Source: Helicoverpa zea
Taxonomy: Eukaryota > Arthropoda > Insecta > Lepidoptera > Noctuidae
Direction of reading: 5' to 3'
NCBI RefSeq assembly: GCF_022581195.2
Contig: NC_061462.1
Location: forward strand, 806,001 to 870,000
DNA length: 64,000 nucleotides
The notes below the pieces were generated by a model, which saw only the letters and a list, made by a program, of their open reading frames with translations, was not told the DNA's origin and did no database searches. Position numbers and translations under genes: made by a program. Shown one piece after another: positions 10,599 to 21,240 of the stretch (position 1 is its first letter; every line of letters begins with the position of its first letter).

Positions 10599-10795
10599 CA
10601 AAACTACTCTACCTGTAACTATGTAGGTATCTACCTATTCACTCGGAATAAAAATTATCTTATACTTATAACAAAAACTGAAAACATCGTGTTTAACCAT
10701 TTCAATTATTGGTCCCCTTAGGTCCTGAACCTGGCCCAGGGGGGGGTCATGACCTTGTGACCTACCCCCTGGATCCGCCGTTGTACACACACAAG

Positions 10796-10885
10796 TTTCA
10801 GTCAGATAGGCAGTCGCTTCTTGTAAAACACCGATAATCAGCTGAATCCGGTTAGACTTGAAGCCGACCCCAACATACGGCCCGG
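10796..10885 (-). repeat. GTCGGCTTCCAG-family fragment
   Basis: The reverse complement shows GTTGGGGTCGGCTTCAAGTC, then GGTGTTTTACAAGAAGCGAC and TGCCTATCTGACTG in the family order. Only the 5' third of the family is present. Confidence 0.65.
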
Positions 10886-11800
10886 AGGATGAGGATGCTG
10901 ACACACAAAAGTTTGGCCCCCGTGCTTTTTTGAAATAAAACATTATAGAGGTCTGACATTTTCAAAATAATATATTTTTTTGCTTCACACATGCTTCACA
11001 CTGATTTCTTGATCAGTTTTTACTTTTACTGACTGTACTGTAACTTCAGAAGCAAGTATATTTGACGAGAACTGTATATCGTGTGTAAAATGGTACACAG
11101 TTATTTGTCCAACGTATTCTCAGATGTATTCCTATAGGATATGTACCTATAGAAGGTGTGTAGGCTTGGAGCAGTTGGTTATCTGACTTCTGCGATCCAA
11201 TTACTGGACGATACCGATATCCTTAGAATGAACCGTGTCTATATAAGACTAGCTACGGTGAAGTGAAGGTATGACTTAGGTTAACGTAACCTAGTGAATG
11301 CTTAGTGCTTATCCTACAATTTCTGAAAACTCTGACAGTATTCAAAAAAGCGATAATATAACTAATAATAATATAAGTTGTACTGATTATTTTTTAATAC
11401 ATAAAATAATAGGTAATTAATATCACTACGATAAATGTTCAAATTATAATATTTTATATTTAAATCAACATTTTTAATTGACGTTTTTCGCTTCAATGTT
11501 TAATGATATTTAATGGCCAGATGCTAAGGCACTGGTCGTCGATGCATGTTCAAAATAATAATTACTTTAAATTTTACTAACATAGATTTTTAAGTTTCTC
11601 ATTTTACTAACATGATATGGACTGTGTACTGTGTGTGCTTAGTCTGAAATAAATATTTTCAATTTCAATTTCAATGCCAGCATGAACTTTTTAATCCGTA
11701 AATCAACCTACGTTTCCCGAGAATTACATACCTAACCTCTTTTTTCTTACTTTGAAAATAAAACATTACATTTCACAATTCAAATAAAACAATTTAAAAA
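10886..11800. other. Unassigned, with a retroposon-like tail near 11690
   Basis: Mostly featureless AT-rich DNA. At 11640-11695, GTCTGAAATAAATATTTTCA runs into a TTTCAA reiteration, resembling the 3' tail of a LINE or retrocopy, but no body can be recognised upstream. Confidence 0.4.
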
Positions 11801-11890
11801 TGGCCTCCAGGAGTGCGAAAGAACAAATTCATTCATTTGAGAAAGCAATTAAAGTTATGTCGAAGGAGAAAATGAGTGACGTTCAGTGAG
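11801..11890 (+). other. Small ATG-initiated ORF of 29 codons, unrecognised
   Basis: An ATG with a favourable AAAAATGG context starts at 11801 and reads 29 codons to TGA (11888-11890). The peptide is short, charged and Lys/Glu-rich (for example FEKAIKVMSKEKM). No domain, splice signal pairing or conserved neighbour supports it as a gene. It is listed only because its start context and lack of repeat overlap make it slightly better than the surrounding chance ORFs. Confidence 0.15.
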
Positions 11891-12064
11891 CAGCCATCCA
11901 TTCTGTCAGAAAAGTTTAATAATTTTTGAGCTTAATTCTGTCTAAGAAATCATTTTCGTTTAACCTAATATTTTAAGGATATTTGAAGGATCATAATTTA
12001 TTGAAAAAAATATGACAAATCTCAAGAAATCACTCGTAGGTACTAATGTTGTGGAATATGTTTC
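11891..12064. other. Unassigned
   Basis: No feature seen. Confidence 0.4.
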
Positions 12065-12182
12065 TGAAAAAACAATAAACTGAATAATAAAAAACTGAAT
12101 AATATGAATAATATGAATAATAATAATAACTGAATAATATGAATAATAATAAACTGAATAATAAATAAACTGAACGAGATTC
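12065..12182 (+). repeat. AT-rich minisatellite of CTGAATAAT units
   Basis: Imperfect reiteration of AATAAACTGAATAATATGAA-type words over about 115 bp. The unit length varies around 10-24 bp. Confidence 0.8.
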
Positions 12183-14633
12183 CTACAGTAGATCTTGCAA
12201 GCAAATTCAAACATGACAATTTGTCTAACTAAGAGCAATAGTAGATTAAATTTGTGTCGCCTGTTTTCACAGAGAATAGGCCTTCTGTTGAGTCTACTGA
12301 ATAGAAGCCACCCTCGAGGTCCCTCCGGATTGTAGGCGCCAAAGTTTCCTCCGGGAAAGTTTAGATATAATGACATTCTGACGCCCTGAGGGACCAATCA
12401 GACTGTTGCTCAAGCGTTTCGGGAGAAACGGTGCGGAATTAATGTATTGGCGTTTCTACGGCTTAATCTTTGACGAGTTTCGCCGAGAAAGTGCCAATAT
12501 AGAGGATGTTTGGCCCAGGTATGTGTTCAGCGATTTTCAACCCTATGTTAAGGTGCCTACGTTTTTATATTCAAGGTTGTGATAATATTGAATAAGTTTG
12601 TGGTAGTGTGTATTTTTTGCGTGTTTATAAGAGTTATTTGTAACGTTGTAAGAAGCCACACCTATTTAGAAAATGTAAGAAGAAATTTTAGGGTAAAATC
12701 TTCTAGATATTTTGTGAAATAAACTTATAATATACATACATATACTTCTTGAAGCCTGAAATAATCTTCAGGAGCTCGAGACTGTAAGGAAATATTCATG
12801 AATATTCACGTCTTGTAAAGCCTTTTACTACTTACCTAAGATCAAGTTCATCAGTTATTTTATTTTTACAACTGTCAAAGATGCTTTCATACCTGAAAAA
12901 GAAAACATTATTTTATTATATAAAATGAGAACATATGTCTCATTTTAAAACTTCGTGTTATGTATTTTATTATAAGACATATAAAATGAATTTATTGTTA
13001 AAATTTTAACAATGTTTTAAACTTTACGGTGTTGTTTTGTCCGCCTTCAAAAGCAGTTACATTTTTAACATAGAACACCGCAACCCACTTTGTATTTTCA
13101 AGTGAAAAGATAAAAGTAATCTTTACAAGAATTTTTACAAAAAAAAACTTTCTTTACAAACTTCTGAAAAAGGTTTTTCTTAATATTTTCTGTAGGAAAC
13201 TTAAAATTTCTTAAATGTTAAGTCGCGCGAGACAGCTGAATAGCCAGACGTAGACTAACGATGTTTTAAAAATGTCTCATTTAAAATTTTAATAAAGATA
13301 TACATTTCTAACCGAGACTCTACTTGCACTAAGTACATTTAAAACTAAATTACTCAGAAACTCGACCCCATTGATTGTAACGTAAGATATTATTAATGAT
13401 GATAAGAAAATACTGAAAATGGCAAAAAATTGTGAACAATTTTTTTCTTTGAGGATAAATCCTGCTCTAATAACAAAGAAAAACTTCGTAAATGTACTAC
13501 GCAGACATAAACATACTTTTCCCTTATTACTATTATTTTATCAAAATGTTGTTTCTGCAACAAAAATATGGAGAGGTATTTTATTATTTGGTATGCACGG
13601 GTAACCCGTAACTAAATGTACATGTTTATGGATTTTAAAACCACAAAATAATATTATTAGATTTTTGCGTGATAATAAACTCATATTTAATTAGATTGGC
13701 AAAAAGTTACACTTCATAAAATTTTTCAAGGACTTTATTTTTCACTATGCATCAAACAAAAAAATAATGTAGTTTAAAAAAAGTTATAACGGAATATTTA
13801 TAAAATGAAGGCTTCATTCACTGAGCAACCAACACACTTATATGTATAAAGGTAATAAGGACATTGTGTGTTTATGTTTGGTACAAAATAAGAAACTGTG
13901 AAAGACTCGCAAAATAAATTTCTTAGAAATAGGAATAATATTCTGCGAACTTTTCTTATGTTGTGCTGGTTATGTCAATAGACAACGGCTTAGGTAAACA
14001 CGAACATTTTATACCAATATAATGTATATATCACTTCTAACAAACTATTGTTCCGCCCCGACTTCTCACGTGTGTCAAACATAATTTATTAAACACAGTT
14101 TTGACGAATTACAGACATAATCTTTTCAGTAATTTTTGAGTTTCTTAAGGATAGACAGACAGCCTGACAAATACGTCAGAGAACTATATTCCATGATATG
14201 TAATAAAACTTTTATTTTTCTAAAATTATTCTCATAATTTTATGCTTCATTCTTTTTTAAATAGGTCATAACCAGCTAAATCAGTTTTATAATATTTAAG
14301 GCTATAGCCTATAGTTGAAAGACCCTTTCATATAATAATATAAGTAACTAAAGGATAAAAATATTCGTATATTTTATCTAGTCCTAGAAAAACGAGCGAA
14401 CTGGCATAATGGAAGAAATTACGACGTCTTTTACAGAAGGCTAATAAGTCATCTTCGTCTAGCAGAAAATATTTAAAATAGAGTAATAAAGTACCTTCTA
14501 AAAATATTCATTGTGATTTTTTCTCAATCCATTCGATATTTTTCGTTATCATTAATTATGTATGAGTCACTAGCTTTTTACTGCGGTTTTAGCAGCGACT
14601 TGGCGGATTAAATACATATACCTAGATAGTGTT
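12183..14633. other. Unassigned AT-rich DNA
   Basis: No gene is supported. A weak hint of a Helitron-like 3' end (GGTATGCACGGGTAACCCG) occurs near 13590, and A- or T-rich tracts are frequent. Confidence 0.45.
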
Positions 14634-14700
14634 CTGCATGTCGATTCTATAAAATATCACAACTCACTTCGACATCACTCTCACTTCGACTTCGATCTAA

Positions 14701-15020
14701 AGGTAGAATTCCGTGGACGCGACAATAGTCAACCTATGAAAATGTATGGCACCGTTGTCGAGGCCCGTGACAGTCGCGCGCGGCCGACGAATTTCGTAAG
14801 CTGCTCGCGGCATTGTCAAAAATTTAATTCTGGTTTTACTAAAATTCTATAGATGTTATTAAGCGCTAGACCATGTTGAGAAGCGTACGGCCGCGAGCGG
14901 CTCACGAAATTCGTCGTCCGCGCGCGACTGTCGCAGCCCTCGGCAGCGGTGCCATACATTTTCATAGGTTGACTTTTGTCGCGCGCGGCTGCGACAATCG
15001 CGACCCACGGAATTCTACCT
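14701..15020. mobile_element. Fold-back MITE, PIF/Harbinger-type target duplication (320 bp)
   Basis: Begins AGGTAGAATTCCGTGG and ends with the inverted CCACGGAATTCTACCT, flanked by TAA on both sides (14698-14700 and 15021-15023), the 3-bp target typical of PIF/Harbinger elements. Long inverted arms continue inward: GTCAACCTATGAAAATGTAT with its inverse, then CGACGAATTTCGT with its inverse, leaving only about 80 bp of unpaired centre. The arms carry GC-rich GTCGCGCGCGGC words. No coding capacity. Confidence 0.75.
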
Positions 15021-15903
15021 TAAAGTTTCGTGATTGACATTGTCAAACTACACTAGCGCTACACTATCGAGCGTGTTGACAAGTTGAACTAAATCAAAGT
15101 CGAGATTTTGACAGATCTGTCAAAATCTGTCTATCTATAGGGGAGGTAGGGGAGAGATGGGCAGTTGGGAGACATGATCAAATCAGAATAAAAGGGGGGT
15201 CCTTTTATTCTGATTTCTGATCATAGTTTTGTTTTTTTTTTATTGGGTAGTTTACGTTACCGACTGGTAACGGTGTTCATCCATAGACTATCTGTCATTT
15301 CTGTGAGTTGTCAAGAACAAACACTCGTAAAAGTACTTAAATATTTTGTTGCGGTTTCGGATCGTTATAAAGAGAAAACTAATGAAAGGTATGTGTATTT
15401 TCTATTATTAATTATTGATTGTCAAAATCTCCAGTTACAATTATAGTAAGTCGATGCAATCCACACCTATTATACCTTTAGAAGAGAGTACTACAGCAAT
15501 AGTTAATGGGCCCCACGTTTTTATTTAGTCTAATATGACCGGGACCACCTACGTAGGTTGACAGGTAAGTAACTATTTTTTATTTTCTAGTTTTCAGTGC
15601 ACATAAGATAAAACCGTTTAACTTAAAAGTTTTTTTACCGATTTTTTTTTCATAAACTAAGTCAAAAGTGTCCAATGCTCCCTATGGTAGGGAGGCTTGG
15701 ACATACCATGTAATGTATAATTTGTAAATTTTTGCTCTTCTTCGTCAGTGAAAATTTGTGAGGTTATAAATCTGCGCGAAAAATCCTTTATAGAATCTTG
15801 TTTCAGGTACCGTTGCCAACTTGATCTAGAGACTATTATATTTAAAATAGTGTTTAAATAAAGTTCTAAGTGTTTTAAAGTGATTAAGTGCCTACCTTTA
15901 ACG

Positions 15904-16607
15904 ATGGCTAGAATGTTTTTGCTTAAATCTTTATTAGAAGAAGCTCATGCTTTAGATAATTTAGAAAAGCGTCAACAATCTGCTAGAATTCGTAGTTTAT
16001 CTTTATTAACTCGCGATGATGACTATGTGAGCATATATAGATTGTCAAAGGAGCTAATTGACCAACTGGAGTCTGATTTACTGCCCCTGATAAAGCCCAC
16101 AAAACGTCGAGGCAAAGGACTTACAACTCGTGTAAAAGTAAGTATTGACACAGTTTATAGTTGAAAAATTGTAATCAAGCACACAATAATAAGAAAAACA
16201 CTTAGTTCTTAATAAGGAGTATTCCCTTTATGTGGTTTCCCCGCCAGCTGATATGTTTTCAAAAGACTCTGTACTTCAGTTATAATATTGGTATTCTCTT
16301 AAGCATGAAAATAACCAAATTGGTCTCAATTTTGTTTTCACTAAATCCAGATAAAGTAGGTATTACATTTTTTATTGATTTATTGTTTCACAGATACTAT
16401 GTTACTTTATCATTCTTGGCTAGTGGCAGTTACCAGAAGGTTATTAAAGAGGGCATCAGAACTTATTTATCGCAACCGTCTGCATCTCGTTGCATAAATG
16501 AAGTAGTGGAAGCTCTGAACAATCCGGCCGTAGTAAAAAAATATATAAGGTTTCCTCAAAATCAGCAAAAAAGGCAAATTGGCGCTGTCAGTATTTTTTT
16601 TCGTAGG
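15904..16607 (+). pseudogene. PIF/Harbinger (HARBI1-like) transposase, N-terminal part, frameshifted
   Basis: Exon 1 (15904-16137) starts at ATG within GATGGCT and encodes about 78 residues including DDYVSIYRLSKELIDQL and RRGKGLTTRVK. This matches the N-terminal region of HARBI1-like nucleases, where a 'yRls...lid.l' helix precedes a Gly-Leu-(S/T) segment. A good donor GTAAGT follows at 16138, and an acceptor TTTCACAG ends at 16393. Exon 2 (16394-16607) encodes TLSFLASGSYQKV, YLSQPSASRCINEVVEALN and YIRFPQNQQKRQIGAVSIFF, a highly characteristic Harbinger block. Joining at these sites needs one extra T near 16403 to be discounted, so the copy is shifted by +1. Exon 2 ends at another possible donor (GTAAGC, 16608). 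The DDE nuclease domain that should follow is not found, so this is a non-functional relic. The intron is inferred from homology and splice motifs. Confidence 0.75.
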
Positions 16608-16958
16608 GTAAGCATAGATTATATTCACAGCACGAATTTAGAGATTTCTGTTTATTTTATACTTAAAAGCTGCCTCAAATTCCTTACAATAACAAATTAT
16701 AACTAAAACATCATATTTAGCTAAAATTCTGTGTCAAAACTGATAAAATTAAAAACTGATTAATCTCGGTTGACATTTTGTCGAGTGGGGAAGTCACTAG
16801 CACAGCATTGGTCGATGTCGAGCTCACTTCACTTCGCAAGTGATTAGGTGATGTTTACAGAATGCAAAATCAAGGTCGTTCTGAATCGAATGCGAAGTGA
16901 GAGTGAATAGCGAAGTGAAATGCGAGTTGTTGTTCGAATTTTATAGAATCGACGTGCA

Positions 16959-16999
16959 GGCAGGCCTTGGCCCTGTTGCGCCCCGCTGGGGTTGCTGAC
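16959..16999 (-). repeat. 41-bp patch of LINE 3' UTR sequence
   Basis: The minus strand matches 56978-57018 of the LINE 3' UTR at 39 of 41 positions (core AGCAACCCCAGCGGGGC). Similarity stops sharply on both sides. It abuts the inner GATTCTATAAAA-type end at 16959. Confidence 0.65.
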
Positions 17000-17432
17000 A
17001 GTATTCTACTTGTGTAGCCCTTTCATTTGATACCCATATTGAGGGGGCTGTGCCATTTTGTGCCGGCGGCCATATTGGATTTAATTAAAGGTGTATACAA
17101 AATTTCAGACCAATCGGTTGACAGGAAGAGGGTGAAATTTGAATTACTAAATTTGATCCAAGAATAAGTAATAAAACAAACGGGGTGAGCTAAATAAAAC
17201 CGTTTAAATATCTCGTAATGTTGAAACTGATTGTAATTTTTAGGAAAGCTCTTTCATTATATCTAGCCGAATATAAGAAATGGCAATAAAAGTTGATAAT
17301 GATCTGTAAAATCTGATTTTTTATGCAATAAATTGTGAAAAAGTGCCCATCCCTCCCCTACCTCCCCTAAAGTATGAAATGACATTACGAATCGAAGTGA
17401 AATGCGAGTTGTTGATCGAGTTTTATAGAATC

Positions 17433-17652
17433 CCAGTACTGTGCTTTGTTTATGTCCATTGGTTCTAATTATGCCATTAAGCTAAGCGTGACAAACAAAT
17501 ACTAGTAAACTATCTTCCTAACACGGTTTCACCCGTGCTTCTGCATATACTGAAATTAAATGCGTTTTATGCATCATTACTGAAATGAGCTTTTTTCCAA
17601 AATCGGACGCCATTCGGTCTAACGCAAAAACTTAGCTTTAATAGAACTATTA
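17433..17652. other. Unassigned
   Basis: No feature seen between the nested cluster and MITE B. Confidence 0.4.
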
Positions 17653-17654
17653 TA

Positions 17655-17877
17655 GTTCGGCCATTCAGAGAATGCGTTCCTGACACGTCGCGATTGAACT
17701 GACGACGTAACTACATTCATTGATTATTGATATAATAATGTTGTTTTAATGCTCCTCAATTGTTAAAACGGTAAACAACCAGCAAAAATATTTTTATCGT
17801 AACTGCAACGCCATTGCAAAGTTACGTCGTCAGTTCAATCGCGACGTGTCAGGAACGCATTCTCTGAATGGCCGAAC
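17655..17877 (+). mobile_element. MITE B, copy 1 (223 bp, long perfect TIRs)
   Basis: Starts GTTCGGCCATTCAGAGAATG and ends with the exact inverse. The perfect inverted repeats are about 57 bp and include ACACGTCGCGATTGAACTGA. TA lies immediately outside both ends (possibly TATA). The short centre is AT-rich and non-coding. The internal sequence is identical, as far as I can see, to 19825-20045, and the copy at 63105-63327 is its reverse complement with one visible change. Such identity implies recent mobilisation by a transposase that is not in this window. A TA target fits Tc1/mariner-type elements, but I do not assign a superfamily. Confidence 0.92.
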
Positions 17878-18575
17878 TATAGTAGGTACTATATTAGTAA
17901 AGAATCTTAAAATAAAAGTCACCAAACTTAAAATCGCGACTCAAATGAACGAAAACGCTTCCAACAATGGCCAGATTCGTGCAAATAAGCCAAGTTTTCG
18001 TCGAAAGAGGTCGACGCTCGCGATATGACTTTACGTGAGAACTGCACGGTGGAAAGGGGGGGGGGGAGGGAGGTGTCTACTGTCTCCAAGTCACGTGAAT
18101 CAGATGATCGTCAATTTCAGGGATGTCGGCTATTGTTTTTTCTTTAAATTGCGATCGTGCTTTGGTTTCCTATGACGTTGTCTGACCTTCGCAAGCATGT
18201 TGGGCTTGGGAATTATGTAGGATCTTTCAAATATATGAAACTGTAAAGGATTGTGATCCTGGTGTTTTGAAACATAAGTTTCGAATTCAGCTTTACCACT
18301 AGTTTCCTACTGTGCTAAAAAAGATATGTTACTCCATTCAGTGCAGACTCAATTTCCGTAACACCCAATGATGTTGGAACGCAAACTTCGTCTCGAAAAC
18401 AAACACAGCTGTTATCTTTCACATACGAAAGCAACTAGTTACTCTCACTACTATGCTAACAAGAGCACCTAATAACTAACCTTTCGGTTAAATAAATCAC
18501 CCGTCCCCCGTACTATATTTTCGTCTAAACCACCCACTTAATTAAAGTTACAGCAGTAATATTTTCGTCACTACG
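17878..18575. other. Unassigned, with a G-run
   Basis: A G-rich run lies at 18053-18072. No gene is supported. Confidence 0.45.
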
Positions 18576-18652
18576 ACACCGGTTTGAGCCGGTATGAACC
18601 GCTTTGAACCAATTGGAACTGCCTGTAACTGGTGCGAAGCGGAATCGAGCGG
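18576..18652 (+). repeat. Decamer tandem repeat (consensus near CCGGTTTGAA)
   Basis: Seven successive 10-bp words end in GAA, TAA or CGA: for example CCGGTATGAA, CCGCTTTGAA, CCAATTGGAA, CTGCCTGTAA, CTGGTGCGAA, GCGGAATCGA. The period is exactly 10 bp with substitutions only. Confidence 0.75.
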
Positions 18653-19352
18653 CGTTTTAATTAAACTTCATGTCAAAATATTGCAATGTCGGCTTTTATT
18701 AGGCTTTTGTATCAGTATCGTGTCAGTCGGACCGCGGCTGTGTTCGACGTTTTGTTTGGGAAATGGAGAAACTTTATTTTAGTAGGAAACGATTTTTCGA
18801 AGGGATTTCTATTGGGAAGTGAAATGCTGTCAGGTTATAAATAGAGTTGTTTTATTTACAAAAAAAAAATTAAAATGTTTATTAAAAACAAGTCACAATA
18901 GCGCACGCTACTTATATTTAAGTTATATAGATACATGTACGACTAATTATAAAACAAAACTTTTCTTTTTAATAATACCTACCCAAGTATACTAATTATT
19001 TTCTTTCTGAAAAGTAAAATGTTACTTGAAGACTAAGGAGCACACGAATTCTGTCTTTATATCAATGTAAGTACGTAATTAAAACTTTTACTTGGAAATA
19101 TGCGAGTCTAGTTCTTATTTATTTACTGTAAGAGACACGTATGTTAGTAAAGACTGAAGTTAGATTGTTCTTATTTCACAAAGTTGTAATTACAAGAATT
19201 AAGAACTAATTTTCTTAAACACAACGTAGGTATTTTATTCGCATGACCAATTTTTTTACAGATGTAGATACGTTTCTACGTATTCATTAATTTAGGTAAC
19301 CAATTAATAATTTCTTCTAATATTATAATTTCAAAAGTAATTGTTTAAGATA
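18653..19352. other. Unassigned AT-rich DNA
   Basis: No gene or repeat end is recognised. Confidence 0.5.
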
Positions 19353-19493
19353 TTCTGTCGTGCCTTCACGCCAAAACTACTGAACCAATTTAAATGAAAC
19401 ATAGTAGGTACATAGGTAGTCTAGAGTCTAGAGCCTTATAGGTAGATAAGTAGTTCATTGTGGAACACGGGTGGTACCGCGGGTAACAGCTAG
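19353..19493 (+). mobile_element. Helitron-like 3' portion ending CTAG
   Basis: Ends GGTACCGCGGGTAACAGCTAG followed by T. Upstream is 'ctactgaaccaatttaaatgaaac', a form of the 'actactggtccgattt' block of the family. The 5' TC end is not seen. Confidence 0.55.
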
Positions 19494-19744
19494 TATCAAA
19501 ACAATTTTGAATTATATACCATTTGTCAGACTTTCCATGGATAAAAGGGAAAATACTTGTATACGACAAGTATTTCGGCGTAATAATTTTAGAATTAATA
19601 GTTATAAGCTACTTTTACTAAACCCTCTATGTAGAAATTAATGTTACAAGTAATTTCCTAATTACAGCCAACACTACACAAAAACTGACGATGAGTTTCA
19701 TAAAATTAATCTTTGCCAAAGCTTTACTTAAAATAATAAAAATA
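19494..19744. other. Unassigned AT-rich DNA
   Basis: No feature seen. Confidence 0.4.
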
Positions 19745-20142
19745 CCCGCAGACTGCAGACTAAATAGTTGGCCGACAGTTGACCGGCTTTTTTGGTCGGC
19801 TTTTTTTTAAAGAACATCTGATTAGTTCGGCCATTCAGAGAATGCGTTCCTGACACGTCGCGATTGAACTGACGACGTAACTACATTCATTGATTATTGA
19901 TATAATAATGTTGTTTTAATGCTCCTCAATTGTTAAAACGGTAAACAACCAGCAAAAATATTTTTATCGTAACTGCAACGCCATTGCAAAGTTACGTCGT
20001 CAGTTCAATCGCGACGTGTCAGGAACGCATTCTCTGAATGGCCGATACCGACGAAATACCAGGTCTTTGCAATGTGCGTACTACTTCATACTTTATGAGT
20101 CCAAACAAACTATCGGCTAACTAAAAGTTCTCAGTGTGTGGG
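19745..20142 (+). mobile_element. TIR family H, copy 2, carrying MITE B
   Basis: Left end CCCGCAGACTGCAGACTAAA followed by TAGTTGGCCGACAGTT; right end AAACTATCGGCTAACTAAAA then GTTCTCAGTGTGTGGG in inverse relation. Between them lies the 221-bp MITE B copy 2. Outside that insert, the H sequence aligns with H copies at 2567-2749 (-) and 62983-63404 (-). Confidence 0.65.
19825..20045 (+). mobile_element. MITE B, copy 2 (221 bp, right end short by two bases)
   Basis: Sequence is identical to copy 1 through GGCCGA, after which the expected AC is missing and TA follows, so the right terminus has lost two bases or is mutated. TA precedes the left end. It sits inside an H element at the TA of a GATACCGG-like site. 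Confidence 0.9.
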
Positions 20143-20307
20143 TACTCTAACATATGGTGTAGGTCTGTATGTAGGGCTAGGAACACTGGGTTATTAATTT
20201 TACACTGCGACGCTTGTCATTTGTTTTTGTTGGCCAATCACGTTGTAGTAATTAATTTCAGGTCGGTAGTTAAAGTTTGGGTTTATAAATGGTGTGTAAG
20301 ACTGGTT

Positions 20308-20430
20308 TCTGTCAGCTATTTCACCCGCGTCCATAGGGAACTACTATATAGCGAATTTAATGGCTCGATAATTGGGCTATCTAACACTGAAAGAACGTTA
20401 AAAAACAAATTAGTGGTCCTGAGATTGGCG
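20308..20430 (-). repeat. Degenerate Helitron-like fragment
   Basis: The reverse complement follows the family block order: GCGCCAATCTCAGGACCACT, TTCTTTCAGTGTTAGATAGC, CAATTATCGAG, TAGTTCCCTATGGACGCGGG and TGAAATAGCTGACAG. The termini are eroded. A 109-codon chance ORF crosses it on the opposite strand. Confidence 0.65.
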
Positions 20431-21169
20431 CGTTTCATCGAACGTGCTCATTGCTTTATGTAAATCTACCAATAAACTACATTTTTCTCTAAAACCACGC
20501 TCATAGTCCATTGTTTATCTAAACAACATTACCCACAAACCTTCTAACCGAAAACTAACATTAAAACCACCTCGATATCCGTGATATCCTCATTCACAGG
20601 GGCCGTAATATCAGTATCATTCGAAGTTATAACAGGTATCAAAATGTATTTTATGGTTTATCTCGAAAGTACCTGCGGTTTACGCTCTCGGTCGCTGTGG
20701 TCGTTAGGCGAGTCCGTGGTTAGGAAGCAGAATTTTGTGGCTCTCTCAAGGTTAAGTTCTTCTAAGTTTTTGTGTTAAGTTCTGATGTTATCTGGTTATG
20801 AAATATTAAGTTTAGTATCCTCCTTTTGTTTTGTAGATATTTTTGGTTTTAATTTGCAATTTATATAACTCGGTTTTTTTACTAGCTAATTATAATACGT
20901 AGGTACATGAATAAAACGTTATTAAATATTGGTTTTCATAGTAAAGTATTCAAAAAGTTGCCTACAATAGAATTTACGTTACAACTTTCGAGTTTTCTGT
21001 TTACATTTAGTCGTCATTTTGAATGGCTATGAATATTCATAGTTCCAGCTGGAATTCTATCGATACGCATGCAAATGATGAAAATATTAAAACAATGGCT
21101 GTACTCGAAGTTTGATTTTTACTACTATTCTGATGAAAATGTAATCTGTAAGTAAATAGTTCCAACTCA
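20431..21169. other. Unassigned AT-rich DNA
   Basis: No gene is supported. Confidence 0.45.
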
Positions 21170-21240
21170 TCGTTCAGTGTTTTACAAGGAGAGACTGCCT
21201 ATCTGACCTCCTAAACCCGATACTCCTTGGTAAGACTGGT
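21170..21240 (+). repeat. GTCGGCTTCCAG-family fragment
   Basis: Contains CAGTGTTTTACAAGGAGAGA, CTGCCTATCTGACCTCC and CTCCTTGGTAAGACTGGTTG, the middle part of the family. Confidence 0.7.

Larger units (their letters stand above)
8858..10783. mobile_element. GGCGGATCC-ended element interrupted by a hAT element
   Basis: GGCGGATCCAG at the left (8858) is mirrored by CTGGATCCGCC at the right (ending 10779), and CAGGGGGGGGTCA-like runs occur just inside both ends. The 12-bp string TACACACACAAG occurs on both sides (8846-8857 and 10784-10795) and may be a target duplication, although it is low-complexity CA sequence. About half the length is a nested element at 9502-10464. The outer part contains several copies of a GCGAGCGAAGCGAGC-type motif followed by an A/T run. 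No transposase is encoded. Superfamily unknown. Confidence 0.65.
15138..17369 (+). mobile_element. Decayed PIF/Harbinger-like transposon
   Basis: The left end TAGGGGAGGTAGGGGAGAGA is mirrored by the right end CCTCCCCTACCTCCCCTA, with the same GATGGGCA extension inward, giving about 26-bp inverted repeats. A hairpin of about 22-bp arms lies at 15173-15223 (ATGATCA, AATCAGAATAAAAGG and inverse). Inside is a two-exon relic of a Harbinger transposase (15904-16607). The 3' half contains no catalytic domain and includes sequence of other repeats (16760-16999). A clean 3-bp target duplication is not visible (ATA versus TAA). Confidence 0.65.
14634..17432. mobile_element. Nested transposon cluster; outer GATTCTATAAAA-ended element
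   Basis: The outer left end CTGCATGTCGATTCTATAAA (14634) is followed by CAACTCACTTCGACATCACT. Two inverted partners exist: TTTTATAGAATCGACGTGCA ending near 16959, and TTTTATAGAATC ending at 17432, each preceded by GAAGTGAAATGCGAGTTGTT. So two right-type ends share one visible left end. Within the interval lie a PIF-type MITE (14701-15020) and a TAGGGGAGG-ended element (15138-17369) with a transposase remnant. The order of insertions is not resolved by eye. No target duplication is clear for the outer element. Confidence 0.6.

Noticed and set aside
8846..10795. Perfect 12-bp TACACACACAAG as proof of a retroelement-type target duplication
   Set aside because: The string is low-complexity CA repeat, so identity on both sides may be coincidental; kept only as a possibility.
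20134..20463. 109-codon plus-strand ORF
   Set aside because: Antisense to a Helitron-like fragment at 20308-20430.
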